A stretch of DNA of 64,000 nt from [Scytonema hofmanni] UTEX 2349 (GCF_000582685.1 NZ_KK073768.1:356310-420309); one strand, 5' to 3'; positions 1-10,228 are shown, numbered from the stretch's first letter. Made by a program: numbers and translations. Notes: a model not told the origin generated them from the letters alone.

Positions 1-1434
1 GTCGATAATTCCCTGACAACCATATCTGCCGGTGTGCAACAAAGATTCGGTGGTAGCATCTTTGATTTTGACTGGATTCATCGAGATAGAAAAGACAATA
101 TTCCCAATAGTGCATTAAGCAGTAAATCAGACCAACTGCGATCGCGTCTCACTATCCCAATTGTTAATAATCTCACCTTCCAAGCACAAAACGAACTTAC
201 CCTATCTTCCGAAAAAGACACCGTTTACCCCGATAGAAGCATTTTCGGCTTAAATTGGGCAGTAATCCCCGGAATTAATGTTTCTCTAGCGCAACAGTTT
301 TACAGCGGGGGACAGTTTGCAGGTAATTCTATTACATCCCTCAGCGTCAACGGAGAACACAAACTCGGTAGCAACACGACAATTACGGGACGCTATTCGA
401 TATTGGGAGGAGCAAACGAACTCACAACCCAAGGTGCGATCGGTCTCAACAATAAATGGACAATTTTCCCCGGTTTGCGTCTCAACCTTGCATATGAACA
501 CGTTTTCGGTAACTTCCAAGCACGTAACGCAACCGGACAGCAATTTGCCCAACCTTTCAGCGCTGGACAAGCAGCTTCTTCCATCGGCTTTAATGGTGGC
601 GATAGTTACAGTGTTGGCTTAGAATATTCTGACAATCCCAACTTCCAAGCAAGCGCTAAATACGAACATCGCACCTCTTCCGCAGGTGGAAATACCGTAA
701 TTACCGCAGGAATAACAGGTAAAATATCACCATCGCTCACCGCCTTAGCTCGTTACCAACAAGCAAATGCATCAAACCAGAGATTAACAGGATTAGGCGA
801 CATTGCCAACCTCAGATTTGGTCTAGCATATCGCGACCCCAACAATGATAAATTTAACGCTCTATTACGGTACGAATATCGCAAAAATCCCTCAGTGATT
901 CCCGATACAATTCAATTCGGTAGTGGCACGGGTTCCGAAGACCATACTTTTGCTGCCGAAGCCATTTACGCACCCAATTGGCAATGGGAATTCTATGGTA
1001 AATATGCCCTTCGCAACAGCACCTCATACTTGGCAAGCGATTTAATCGGTAGCGCTAGCGTAAATTTAGCACAGATGCGAGCTACGTACCGCTTAGGATA
1101 CAGCATGGATTTAGTTGGTGAGGCAAGGTGGATTGGTCAATCAGACAACATCGAAACCGGATTTGTTGTGGAAACAGGTTATTACCTCACCCCAAATCTG
1201 CGACTTTCTGCTGGTTACGTCTTTGGTAAAGTCGATGACCGGGACTTTTCAGGTACGCGATCTGCCGGGGGTGCATACTTAGGATTGACAGTTAAGCTGA
1301 ACGAACTCTTTGACGGATTTGGACTGCAAAAACGTCCACCCAGTCAGCAAAAAGAATCAGTAGTGCAAGCTCTCCTAAAACACAAAAATCAACGTAGTTC
1401 GCAGCAACCTAAAAGTGAGGGTATAGGGATATGA
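1..1434 (+). CDS. C-terminal part of a barrel-like outer-membrane/surface protein (5' end outside window)
   Basis: The frame is open from base 1, and the first possible start (GTG at 34) has coding-like sequence before it, so this is the C-terminal 477 residues of a longer gene. It consists of repeated short amphipathic strands alternating with Gly/Asn/Ser turns, with phrases such as ASAKYEHRTS and LRLSAGYVFGK, as in outer-membrane beta-barrels. It ends with a polar tail and no sorting signal. The stop overlaps the next ATG (ATGA at 1431-1434), so the two may be translationally coupled. Specific function is unknown. The barrel assignment is inferred from composition and strand periodicity only. 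Confidence 0.7.
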   Translation, partial: VDNSLTTISAGVQQRFGGSIFDFDWIHRDRKDNIPNSALSSKSDQLRSRLTIPIVNNLTFQAQNELTLSSEKDTVYPDRSIFGLNWAVIPGINVSLAQQFYSGGQFAGNSITSLSVNGEHKLGSNTTITGRYSILGGANELTTQGAIGLNNKWTIFPGLRLNLAYEHVFGNFQARNATGQQFAQPFSAGQAASSIGFNGGDSYSVGLEYSDNPNFQASAKYEHRTSSAGGNTVITAGITGKISPSLTALARYQQANASNQRLTGLGDIANLRFGLAYRDPNNDKFNALLRYEYRKNPSVIPDTIQFGSGTGSEDHTFAAEAIYAPNWQWEFYGKYALRNSTSYLASDLIGSASVNLAQMRATYRLGYSMDLVGEARWIGQSDNIETGFVVETGYYLTPNLRLSAGYVFGKVDDRDFSGTRSAGGAYLGLTVKLNELFDGFGLQKRPPSQQKESVVQALLKHKNQRSSQQPKSEGIGI

Positions 1435-1572
1435 AGCATCAAAAAAAGGAACCTCTCCCTGACTTTGACTTGTGTCAAAGTCGTCCCTCCCCTGCGAGGG
1501 GAGGGAAAAAGACATCTTACAGCGTAGCTAGCCTACGGGATACAGACAAGTCATCGGATGACTCAAAATTGC

Positions 1573-1666
1573 CTCAAAACCTCACCCTGCCCTATCGGGC
1601 ATCCCTCTCCTTAGTAAGGAGAGGGAAAGATTTTAGCTACGCTAAAAGCGAGGGTGAGGTTTTGAG
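1573..1666. repeat. MITE-like inverted repeat inside the 5' frame of the OmpA-domain gene
   Basis: A perfect 16-bp terminal inverted repeat (CTCAAAACCTCACCCT at 1573-1588, its complement at 1651-1666) encloses inner hairpins, including CCCTCTCC/GGAGAGGG and TTTTAGC/GCTAAAA. A separate hairpin repeat (CCCTCCCC/GGGGAGGG) lies just upstream near 1485-1507. The whole block stays open in the frame of the downstream gene. Confidence 0.75.
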
Positions 1667-1802
1667 CGAGATGTGTGTACACAGTAGGTTCTCTAGCAGG
1701 GAAGAAAGTAATGCAAACATATTTGATTTCCCCTTCCCTCGCAGGGAAGGGGATGCGATGACGCAAGTCAGCGCTGGGGTTAGGTCTGTATTTAGTGGCA
1801 AA

Positions 1803-3899
1803 ATGAAAGGACGAATTACTTTATTTGTTCTTCCTTATTTCTTATTCGCTTTCATCCCCAATGTTGCTACAGCACAAACTCAAAATTCTTTAAAAATAAC
1901 AGTAAATAGCAACCAAGATGAGATAAAACCGGATGAGAGTGTGACATTACGAGAAGCGATCGCACTCACCAACAATACTCTATCAATAGATAAACTTAGC
2001 GAGAGCGAAAAAGCGCAAATTCAACCAGCAAGGGTCAATTCGCGGATTGAATTTAACCTACCTGCGGGACAAACAACTATCCAACTAACCGAGATATTAC
2101 CTGCTTTAACATCAGAAGGTACTATCATCGATGGAACAACCCAACCAGGATACGACACCACACAACCGGCAAACGCTAAAGATTTCGTCCCAGCATTACC
2201 CACACGTCCAGTCGTGGCAATTACCCCGGCACCTGGAAAAGAAGTATTTCGCGGATTATCTATAGTTGCAGATAATATTACCATTCGCGGATTAAGTTTA
2301 TACGGCTTTACTTCAAAACATCAACTTACTGCAAGTCTTCCTCCTGCTGATATATTCATCGCATCCAGCGACATCAAAAACCACACCAAACCACCCAAAA
2401 ATGTAGTTATCGAAAACAATTGGTTGGGAATAACACCCGACGAAAAAATGCCGGAAACCACATCTGCATTTGGGGTATCGGTATTTAATGCAGTGGGGAC
2501 AATTATCAAAAATAATCGCATTTCCTACCACGACGGAAGCGGAATTATCACCGGATTTCGGGGGGAAGAAACGCAAATTATCGAAAACGTGATTATTGGT
2601 AACGGTTTAGCGGGAATGCCAGATGCTATTCGTTTGGATGGCAAAGTAAATAAATCAGAGATTCGTGCTAACTTGGTTTGTGCAAATGATGGTAGTGCTG
2701 TATTTCTATTCAAACCGGAAGGTGCAGTAGAAATTAAAGATAACGACATCAGATACAACGGAAGACGCTTGCGACGTGCGGCAGTTTATTTGATGGGAAG
2801 TGACCACAAAGTTAGCAATAATCAAATCACTAACCAAGCGGGTTCAGGTGTAGTTGTCACAGCATTTCCCCCCAGTGGTTCCTTTCATCAGGGTGCATCA
2901 GTTCGCAATTTAATTGAAAATAACCGCTTTGCCAAAATCGAAGGACTCAGCATCGATTTAAACACAAGGGGAAATGTTGACGTACAAGACTTTCAAAGAG
3001 GTGACGGTAAAAACCCCAAAAGAAACTCAGAAAATCGTCGCTTAGATACAGGAAATGCCGCGATTAATTCACCAGAATTTCTATCAACAGAATTTTTAAA
3101 TATCAACGGCAAAATTCACATTGATGGAACTGCCGAACCTGGTTCAGAAGTACAAATTTATCAAGTGGCTGAAGGTGCATTAAATAAAGTTCTTGCTTCG
3201 GTGAAAACAAACGAAAAAGGTAAATTTGGTGCAATATTAGAGAACTTACAACCGGGAGATGTGGTGAGTGCGATCGCAACTCATCCCAAATATGGAACTT
3301 CAGAACCAGCATACTCGGCTTTGGTGACATCAACTAACCCGGAAGAAATGGCTCAAGTTCGCAAAAATGCCCAACTTCTAGAAAACCAAGATTCACTAAC
3401 AAACCCCACAGGAGAAGTTCCCAACTGTACAACACCCAAACCACCCGAACCCACACCAGAAACACCAATTGAACCAACTCCAGAACCACCAGTTGAACCA
3501 ATTCGTCTGCGTGTTCCTAATAATATCCACTATGCGTTAGATAAAGACTTTATTAGCGCTGAAAGTGGAAAGGTGCTAGAGAAAATCGTTGCAGTTATGC
3601 AGCAATATCCAACAATTGTGATTGAACTGCAAGGACATACAGATTCCCGTGCTAGCGATGCTTACAACCAAGATTTAGCATTCCGACGCGCTATAAATGC
3701 GAGGAATTATCTCATTAAAAAAGGCATTGCACCGGAGAGAATGACACTTCGTTCCTTTGGGGAAAGAAAATTAATAACACCTGGTAGAGATAGAGTTGAA
3801 CATGCTTACAATCGTCGCGTTGAAGTGATGTTATTCGATATTCGCGGTGTCGAAATTATTTTGGAAAGTCAGGATGAGGATTTGCAAATAGAAAACTAA
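1803..3899 (+). CDS. Secreted right-handed beta-helix protein with C-terminal OmpA-like peptidoglycan-binding domain
   Basis: The start chosen is ATG 1803, where a signal peptide begins (MKGRITLFVLPYFLFAFIPN, cleavage near ATAQ), giving 698 aa. The frame is open back to an ATG at 1431 that overlaps the upstream stop, but those 124 codons are mostly dispersed repeat, so that start is doubtful. Residues about 30-400 resemble parallel beta-helix repeats (VVIENNWLGI, NVIIGNGLAG). A short Ig-like segment and a Pro/Glu-rich linker (PEPTPETPIEPTPEPP) follow. Residues about 570-690 form an OmpA_C domain with the LQGHTDSRASDAYN motif. This suggests a periplasmic or outer-membrane protein anchored to peptidoglycan. 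The ligand is unknown. Confidence 0.75.
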   Translation: MKGRITLFVLPYFLFAFIPNVATAQTQNSLKITVNSNQDEIKPDESVTLREAIALTNNTLSIDKLSESEKAQIQPARVNSRIEFNLPAGQTTIQLTEILPALTSEGTIIDGTTQPGYDTTQPANAKDFVPALPTRPVVAITPAPGKEVFRGLSIVADNITIRGLSLYGFTSKHQLTASLPPADIFIASSDIKNHTKPPKNVVIENNWLGITPDEKMPETTSAFGVSVFNAVGTIIKNNRISYHDGSGIITGFRGEETQIIENVIIGNGLAGMPDAIRLDGKVNKSEIRANLVCANDGSAVFLFKPEGAVEIKDNDIRYNGRRLRRAAVYLMGSDHKVSNNQITNQAGSGVVVTAFPPSGSFHQGASVRNLIENNRFAKIEGLSIDLNTRGNVDVQDFQRGDGKNPKRNSENRRLDTGNAAINSPEFLSTEFLNINGKIHIDGTAEPGSEVQIYQVAEGALNKVLASVKTNEKGKFGAILENLQPGDVVSAIATHPKYGTSEPAYSALVTSTNPEEMAQVRKNAQLLENQDSLTNPTGEVPNCTTPKPPEPTPETPIEPTPEPPVEPIRLRVPNNIHYALDKDFISAESGKVLEKIVAVMQQYPTIVIELQGHTDSRASDAYNQDLAFRRAINARNYLIKKGIAPERMTLRSFGERKLITPGRDRVEHAYNRRVEVMLFDIRGVEIILESQDEDLQIEN

Positions 3900-3917
3900 G
3901 GACGTAGCACAAAATAA

Positions 3918-3947
3918 TGTAGAGACGCGAAATTTAGCGTCTCTACA
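3918..3947. repeat. Small dyad repeat TGTAGAGACGCG...CGTCTCTACA
   Basis: A 30-bp near-perfect dyad in the intergenic gap after the OmpA gene. It belongs to the most common dispersed repeat of this window (compare 7278, 8177, 11887, 12128, 44864, 46736, 47269, 48688, 48768). It has no T-run, so it is not a classical terminator, though it will fold as RNA. Confidence 0.75.
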
Positions 3948-4113
3948 AGCTGAAAGAATGATATTTAAATCAAGTGATTTTACTTAGAAATTTAACCCTT
4001 TCGCGTGGGAATACTATTGTCGTAACCATTTTTTATCCGCTTTGAATCTAGTGCAAATTTAGGAAAATCAGCATTATTACTTGCAACTTATGTATTTTTA
4101 TTGGAACTAAATC

Positions 4114-7100
4114 ATGAAATCTTTATTTAAAAATTTAAAAGCGATCAATCGCTTTCAGGATAAATCGTACTTTAAATTCCCACGGCTGCTGACATCTCTT
4201 CTACTCTCCAGCACCATCTTTACAGGGACATCTTTTAGTTTAGCCTTTAGTCTCAGCATTTTGGGGTACGCATTGCCAGCAGCAGCAGGAGGGGCTACCT
4301 ACTGTCAAAGTCCTTATGGAGAAGTGTACGGAACAGTCATACCTAAGCAACTGTACGTGATTCATGCACCAACGGGAGCCTCAGCACTACTGACAACAAG
4401 TATTTTTAATGTTGCTGCGATTAACGGCATGGCAACTGACCACCTTAACAAACTGGTTTATTATGGCGATGGTAATAATCTCTATGCCTGGAATGCCCTG
4501 ACAAATCAACACATTCTCATTACGAATAATTTCTCATCCTTTATACCCAGTTCTTATAAATCTGTACACACGTTTACCACACTATCGAGTGGTGGTGCTG
4601 CCTTCTATAATGGCTCTCTTTATTTCGGTGTGGATGGCAATGCCCCTGCTGGATTGAATCCTGATTTTGAAATCTTCAAAATTGATTTTGTCGCTGGTTC
4701 AAATGGCACAACGATTCAGACGGTTACACCCTTGAATATCGCTGGCAACTCCGGTGGTGGTCTGATTCGTGCAGATGAGGATTGGGGAGACTTCATAATT
4801 AGCGATACGGGAATCATTCTGGGGATTACAACGCGAAATGCTTCCACAGGTATTGCCCATCTATGGAATTATGACCTCAACACGAATACATTCACCAATA
4901 TTGGAACTCCCAGTGGAAATCACCAATTAGCCAAATCCGGTGATGGCAGATTATGGGCATTGTTTAGTAGTGGGAATGTCCAAGAACTCCTTGCCAATGG
5001 AACTTACACAGGAACGACCAAACCAACCATTATAGTTAGCGATGCTGGGGAATGTGTAGTTGGAAATGCAACAGTTGGCGATCGCGTTTGGGCTGACGTG
5101 AATGGTAACGGTATACAAGACGTTGGAGAATTAGGAATTGCAGGGGTATCGGTATCTGTTTACCGCGACATCAACAAAGATGGAGTACTGGCTGCTACTG
5201 ACCCCCAACTAGCTACCCAAACTACTGGTGCTAACGGTAACTACAACTTTACTGAGTTGCTGCCCCACGATCCTCTAACTGGAGCAGGACATAATGACTT
5301 TATTATCCAAATTACAGGGGGCGTTCCCACTGGGTACACTGCAACCACCGCCACCAGACAAACTGTCGATTTATCCAGCGCGACACAAACAATCACCACC
5401 GTTGACTTTGGCTATAAACCTCCGACGTACACGGTTTCAGGTACGCTATACAAAGACAACAACAGCAACAATACCAACGACAGCGAACCAGCCTTAGCAG
5501 CCAACGTCACCGTCACCCTTTACAACGACGCGAACGCTAACAATACTATTGATGTAGGTGAACAAGTTGGAAGTCCTGTTGTTACCAACGCTAGCGGTCA
5601 ATACAGCTTTGCTACCGTCCCCGCAGGTACTTACAAAATCAAGGTAGATACCGCTGATACAGACATTCCGGCTGGATATACCTTGGGGACAGCGAATGAC
5701 ATCACCGCTACAGTTGCGATCGCCAATGTCACAGGTAAAGACTTTGGTTTTGACATTGCCCCTGGTTTCTGCAATTTGGGAGATGGTACACCCGACGTTG
5801 CGATCGCAAACTATATCAGTTCTGAAGTCACAAACAATCTTACCGCCACTCGTTCTCTTACAGATACTTTAGATGATGCTTGGCGCACGGCGACAGGTGG
5901 TTTGTCGAGTGGTACTGTAACACCTTGGTTCGGCACCGCTAATACACTAGGTAGTGTCAGCAACTTTACTTATCTCGATCCCGCCACATCCAGCAGCGTA
6001 AATGCGACTGTAGAGTTGGTGCAAGTTAATATAAGTGGATTAACCAATTGTGCGGGTATCTCTAATACTACATCCTCAACCCCATTACTAAGTACTGGTG
6101 CTGCTTTACAGGATATTTCACCACGTCCTACCAGCTTATACAACAGTGCTAATCAACCTGCTTTTTGGAATCAGACGATTGTATCTGGTAATGATAATAG
6201 CCGCTTTGCCGCCCGCTTTACCTTTGATAAACCTGTCAAGTCCTTTGGTGCTTGGTTTGGCGATTTAGAAACTCGCACTGCAAACGGCACTCCAGCAATT
6301 CTACGACTGCTTGATGCATCGGGGAATCGAATTGGTAATGATATTCCCATACAACCTACAAATTTGTATGATGGCACTCCCCCAGACCCGGAAGCAGTTA
6401 ACCAAAGTCAATGTGGTTCCTCTGCTACTAATATTGGGTGTGGGAATTCTTCTACTCGCTGGGTGAGTTTTGTGGATAATAACTCTATACCGCGCATCAG
6501 TCAAGTATTAGTCATTGTTGGTGATGATGACTTTAACGACAATGGTGACACTGAAATTCTCAGCTTTATTGGGGCAAATATTCTTCCAGCAGTTGCCTCT
6601 AACCCCAATGTGCTGCTGGTCAAACGTATCACCAGTATCAACAATAGTACGACAACCAGGAGCGGTGATAACCTGGCAGTCTACAAAGACGAGGTGAGTA
6701 ATCCCTACGATGATAACCAAATTACTGTCACAAGTCCCAATCCACCGACTACTCCCGCTGATACTGATAAATGGGTGGATGCAGATAATAACGGTGAACC
6801 CGATTTAATTGGTGGTATCAATGGTGGTAATGTGCGTCCCGGTGACGAAATCGAGTACACCATATATTATTTATCCACAGGTGACACTACCGCAAATAAT
6901 GTATTGATATGCGATCGCATTCCCGAAAATGCCACTTTCATCCCGACTGCATTTAATAGTTTCCCCACCAAAAATACAACTGGTCTTCCAACTGGCGATC
7001 GCGGTATCATTTGGCAAAACAATAATGTAACTGAATCCCTAACTAATATCAGCGATGACGATACAGCAGAATATTTATCCCCAGGTGTTGACCCGATGAT

Positions 7101-7242
7101 TAAGTACCCCGGTATCAAATGCGATGGGACGAATACCAATGGTGTTGTAGTTGTGAAGTTGGGAAATTTACCAAATGCGATCACACCAGGTACACCAACT
7201 AGTTCTTACGGGTTTATCCGCTTCCAGGGAAGAATTAAATAA
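4114..7242 (+). CDS. Large secreted surface protein: DUF6923-like propeller, SdrD B-like repeats, DUF11 domain
   Basis: 1042 aa. An extended signal peptide (hydrophobic about residues 25-60, cleavage near ALPAAAGG) leads into a region resembling the DUF6923 beta-propeller (residues about 65-320; QLYVIHAPTGASALL). Two SdrD_B-like domains follow, near residues 326-425 (GDRVWADVNGNGIQDVGELG) and 437-545 (SGTLYKDNNSNNTNDSEP). These are calcium-binding, collagen-binding-B-like folds found in surface adhesins. A less defined segment comes next, then a terminal DUF11-type domain (ITVTSPNPPTTP...NVLICDRIPENATF). There is no LPXTG, PEP-CTERM or barrel anchor, so it is probably secreted or attached by a partner such as the barrel protein two genes upstream. 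The ligand is unknown. Confidence 0.8.
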   Translation: MKSLFKNLKAINRFQDKSYFKFPRLLTSLLLSSTIFTGTSFSLAFSLSILGYALPAAAGGATYCQSPYGEVYGTVIPKQLYVIHAPTGASALLTTSIFNVAAINGMATDHLNKLVYYGDGNNLYAWNALTNQHILITNNFSSFIPSSYKSVHTFTTLSSGGAAFYNGSLYFGVDGNAPAGLNPDFEIFKIDFVAGSNGTTIQTVTPLNIAGNSGGGLIRADEDWGDFIISDTGIILGITTRNASTGIAHLWNYDLNTNTFTNIGTPSGNHQLAKSGDGRLWALFSSGNVQELLANGTYTGTTKPTIIVSDAGECVVGNATVGDRVWADVNGNGIQDVGELGIAGVSVSVYRDINKDGVLAATDPQLATQTTGANGNYNFTELLPHDPLTGAGHNDFIIQITGGVPTGYTATTATRQTVDLSSATQTITTVDFGYKPPTYTVSGTLYKDNNSNNTNDSEPALAANVTVTLYNDANANNTIDVGEQVGSPVVTNASGQYSFATVPAGTYKIKVDTADTDIPAGYTLGTANDITATVAIANVTGKDFGFDIAPGFCNLGDGTPDVAIANYISSEVTNNLTATRSLTDTLDDAWRTATGGLSSGTVTPWFGTANTLGSVSNFTYLDPATSSSVNATVELVQVNISGLTNCAGISNTTSSTPLLSTGAALQDISPRPTSLYNSANQPAFWNQTIVSGNDNSRFAARFTFDKPVKSFGAWFGDLETRTANGTPAILRLLDASGNRIGNDIPIQPTNLYDGTPPDPEAVNQSQCGSSATNIGCGNSSTRWVSFVDNNSIPRISQVLVIVGDDDFNDNGDTEILSFIGANILPAVASNPNVLLVKRITSINNSTTTRSGDNLAVYKDEVSNPYDDNQITVTSPNPPTTPADTDKWVDADNNGEPDLIGGINGGNVRPGDEIEYTIYYLSTGDTTANNVLICDRIPENATFIPTAFNSFPTKNTTGLPTGDRGIIWQNNNVTESLTNISDDDTAEYLSPGVDPMIKYPGIKCDGTNTNGVVVVKLGNLPNAITPGTPTSSYGFIRFQGRIK

Positions 7243-7277
7243 AGTGTCTGCAACAATATACATTTGGTGGAAATGAA

Positions 7278-7307
7278 TGTAGAGACGCGAAATTTCGCGT
7301 CTCTACA
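7278..7307. repeat. Small dyad repeat (TGTAGAGACGCG family)
   Basis: A perfect 30-bp dyad, nearly identical to the copy at 3918-3947. The two copies flank the SdrD-domain gene on its 5' and 3' sides. Confidence 0.75.
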
Positions 7308-7354
7308 ATGGTTTTGGATAACACAAATTAATGAAAAGTAGAAGAGTGCGCTTT

Positions 7355-7924
7355 TTACCATACTTTATTTAAATTCAATTCAAACCCAGGTAAAACATCT
7401 TCACCGGATACAGTTGTAGGAGATTCTAATATTTCTACTTCTTTCCCTAAACGAAAAATTTCTATTGTTTTATTCTTCGGGTCAAGCAACCAACCTAAAC
7501 GAACACCATTGTTAATATACTCTTGCATCTTTTCTCTGAGTTTTTTCAGAAAATCACTACTAGAACGCAATTCCACGACAAAATCAGGTGCGAGAGGAGA
7601 AAATTCTTCTTCTTGTTGAGTCTGAGTTAAAGCCTCCCATTTTTCATTACTAACCCAAGAAGCATCCGGTGAGTAAACCGCACCATTAGGGAATGTAAAA
7701 CCACTGGAGGAGTCGAAACCGATACCAAGTCCGGTTTTTTCAATCCAGACGGCAAGTTGACCAATTAGGCTAAAATTTTTCTTACCCGTCCACGGATACG
7801 TTGGAGGCATAATTATAACTTCTCCAGTTGCAGTACGTTCTAACTGCAAATCTTGATTAGCTTGACAAAGTTCATAAAACCCCTCGATACCCAGATTGGG
7901 GATATTCAAAGTAATAGCGTTCAT
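7355..7924 (-). CDS. Uma2 family (DUF820) PD-(D/E)xK endonuclease-like protein
   Basis: 189 aa, ATG start. It has the family landmarks FYELCQANQDLQLERTATGE, SPDASWVSNEKW, the acidic PDFVVELRSSSD (central Asp and Glu of the nuclease core) and GWLLDPKNKTIEIF. The family is greatly expanded in cyanobacteria and its biological role is not settled. This is one of four members in the window and is more diverged than the pair at 38836 and 40922. It stands alone, convergent with the surface gene before it. Confidence 0.88.
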   Translation of the reverse strand: MNAITLNIPNLGIEGFYELCQANQDLQLERTATGEVIIMPPTYPWTGKKNFSLIGQLAVWIEKTGLGIGFDSSSGFTFPNGAVYSPDASWVSNEKWEALTQTQQEEEFSPLAPDFVVELRSSSDFLKKLREKMQEYINNGVRLGWLLDPKNKTIEIFRLGKEVEILESPTTVSGEDVLPGFELNLNKVW

Positions 7925-8001
7925 AAGCTTTAAGAGTGAGGTTTTGTCCTTATACCAATTCTATAAGGTTGCGCTTACCCTGGGGCGTAGTTATAAAATT
8001 G

Positions 8002-8137
8002 ACATCATGTCCCCCTAATTAACATTAATAAAAACACTGCAACCATCGTAAAGACGTTCCATCGTAAAGACATTCCATCGTAAAGACGTTCCATCGGAAC
8101 GTCTCTACAATATATGTGATTTGTCGGTCATGATATG
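8002..8137. repeat. MITE-like element with ATATCATGTC-type ends and tandem dyad cargo
   Basis: The ends are ACATCATGTC (8002-8011) and GTCATGATAT (8128-8137), an imperfect inverted repeat. The left arm (TAATTAACATTAATAAAAAC) matches the inverted arm of the element at 37434-37539, so the two form one family. Inside, a 16-bp unit (CATCGTAAAGACGTTC) is repeated three times before closing into a GGAACGTCTCTAC dyad. The gap 7925-8230 holds no gene. Confidence 0.7.
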
Positions 8138-8155
8138 ACATCTGGTATAAACTAA

Positions 8156-8229
8156 ATATGCGTTATCCAGAATCCCTAGAGACGTTCCATCGGAACGTCT
8201 CTACAATTTTCATTTTCGCGTGTCTAATA
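8156..8229. repeat. Partial repeat of the TAGACA...TGTCTA family with dyad core
   Basis: ATGCGTTATCCAGAATCCC, a dyad TAGAGACGTTCC/GGAACGTCTCTA (8177-8203) and a right end TTTTCGCGTGTCTAATA are shared with the complete element at 11149-11243. The left terminal repeat is missing or decayed here. It abuts the 3' end of uvrB. Confidence 0.6.
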
Positions 8230-8230
8230 T

Positions 8231-10228
8231 CTAACGTCCCACTAATTTATCGCGCAAATGCTTAATGCGATCGCGCAATTTACCCGCTTCTTCAAATTCC
8301 AGTTTCTTTGCCGCTTCTTTCATCTGTCCTTCTAGCAAAGTAATCAAATCTGGAATCTGTTCTAATGGTAATTCATCCATATGTTCATCAACTATTTCTA
8401 ACTCAGTTGCATTCAAGCGCCGCGATACTTCCAAAAATGATAAAATCGCATTAGTCGATTTTTTCACAATCGGTTGCGGTGTAATATTGTGCAACTTGTT
8501 ATATGCAGTTTGAATACCACGCCGTCTGTCAGTTTCGTCAATTGCCTTAATCATGCTTTTTGTCAGATTATCAGCATACATGATCGCTTTGCCGCGAATG
8601 TGACGCGCTGCTCTACCTATAGTTTGAATGAGCGATCGCTCTGCACGCAAAAACCCTTCTTTATCTGCGTCCAAAATTACCACCAGCGAAACTTCCGGTA
8701 AATCCAAACCTTCCCGCAGCAAGTTTACACCAACCAACACATCAAATTTACCTTCGCGCAAATCCTGAATTATCTGAATTCGGTCAATTGAATTAATCTC
8801 AGAATGCAAATAGCGCACCCGAATCCCATTATCTTCCAAATACTCAGTTAAATCTTCCGCCATCCGCTTAGTTAATGTGGTAATTAATACGCGTTCGTGA
8901 AGGTCAACTCTATCTTTAATTTCTCCCAACAAATCATCAATTTGTCCTTCTGTCGGACGCACATTAATTTCTGGGTCGATTACTCCCGTTGGGCGAATTA
9001 TTTGTTGTGCTATATTATTTTCGGAAATTTCTAATTCCCAATCTCCTGGTGTAGCAGAAACAAAAATACACTGATTGACCTTTTGCCAAAATTCTTCTGC
9101 TTTCAAAGGACGGTTATCAGCAGCACTAGGCAAACGAAATCCATGCTCAATTAATACTTTTTTTCTTGCCTGGTCGCCGTTGTACATGCCGCGAATTTGT
9201 GGCACTGTAACGTGAGATTCATCAATTACTAACAGCCAATCTTTCGGAAAATAATCAATTAAAGATTCTGGAGGTTCTCCAGCTTGTCTGCCGGCTAAAT
9301 GGCGAGAATAGTTTTCTACACCGTTGCAATAACCGACTTCGCGCAACATTTCCAAATCATAGCGCGTCCGCTGATCTATACGTTGCGCTTCTAATAATTT
9401 CCCTGCTTCTTCTAATTCAACTTTGCGTTCTTTTAATTCTGCTTGAATATCATCACAAGCTATTTCTAATCTTTCTTCTGGGGTGACAAAGTGACGCGCT
9501 GGATAGATATTTACCGCTTCTATACTTTTAATGATTTCCCCTGTCACCGGATCGACGTAACGAATTGCGTCAATTTCATCACCAAAGAATTCAACGCGAA
9601 TAATTCTATCTTCGTAAGCCGGACCAATTTCTAAAACATCACCTCGAACGCGAAATTTACCGCGACCCATTTCTATATCGTTGCGGCTATATTGAATTGA
9701 TCCTAAATCTCGCAAAATTTGGCGTTGATTAACTTCCATACCTACTTGAAAGCGAATGGCAGCTTTGAGATATTCTGAAGGAATTCCCAAACCGTAAATG
9801 CAGCTGATGGAAGCAACGACGATGACATCGCGACGTTCAAAAAGCGATCGCGTGGCTGAGTGACGCAACATGTCAATTTCATCGTTAATCGAAGCTGTTT
9901 TTTCAATATAGGTGTCGCTGACGGGAATATAAGCTTCTGGCTGATAATAGTCGTAGTAGCTGACGAAGTACTCCACTGCGTTGTGGGGAAAGAATTCCCG
10001 CAACTCGTTACAAAGTTGTGCTGCTAGAGTTTTGTTATGCGCTAGCACCAGTGTGGGTTTCCCGACTTTCTCAATTACTGATGCGATTGTAAATGTCTTG
10101 CCTGTTCCCGTCGCTCCCAGTAAAGTTTGATAATGGTTGTTAGCTTCGATACTGGTGGTAAGTTGGGCGATCGCTTGTGGTTGATCTCCTGTCGGCACAA
10201 ATGGTGCTTGAAGACAAAATTCTGTCAT
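8231..10228 (-). CDS. uvrB: Excinuclease ABC subunit B (UvrB)
   Basis: 665 aa, the usual UvrB length. It is the damage-verifying helicase-like subunit of nucleotide excision repair, loaded by UvrA and recruiting UvrC. Seen: Walker A GATGTGKT at residues 38-45, the DNA-clamping beta-hairpin region (YYDYYQPEAYIP, about 92-103), motif II LVIDESHVTVPQ, helicase motifs V/VI (GVNLLREGLDLPEVS, QTIGRAARH) and the C-terminal UVR motif (LEFEEAGKLRDRIKHLRDKL) that contacts UvrC. The start ATG lies directly before the conserved F..QAPF.P.GDQP segment. Monocistronic in view. Confidence 0.98.
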   Translation of the reverse strand: MTEFCLQAPFVPTGDQPQAIAQLTTSIEANNHYQTLLGATGTGKTFTIASVIEKVGKPTLVLAHNKTLAAQLCNELREFFPHNAVEYFVSYYDYYQPEAYIPVSDTYIEKTASINDEIDMLRHSATRSLFERRDVIVVASISCIYGLGIPSEYLKAAIRFQVGMEVNQRQILRDLGSIQYSRNDIEMGRGKFRVRGDVLEIGPAYEDRIIRVEFFGDEIDAIRYVDPVTGEIIKSIEAVNIYPARHFVTPEERLEIACDDIQAELKERKVELEEAGKLLEAQRIDQRTRYDLEMLREVGYCNGVENYSRHLAGRQAGEPPESLIDYFPKDWLLVIDESHVTVPQIRGMYNGDQARKKVLIEHGFRLPSAADNRPLKAEEFWQKVNQCIFVSATPGDWELEISENNIAQQIIRPTGVIDPEINVRPTEGQIDDLLGEIKDRVDLHERVLITTLTKRMAEDLTEYLEDNGIRVRYLHSEINSIDRIQIIQDLREGKFDVLVGVNLLREGLDLPEVSLVVILDADKEGFLRAERSLIQTIGRAARHIRGKAIMYADNLTKSMIKAIDETDRRRGIQTAYNKLHNITPQPIVKKSTNAILSFLEVSRRLNATELEIVDEHMDELPLEQIPDLITLLEGQMKEAAKKLEFEEAGKLRDRIKHLRDKLVGR

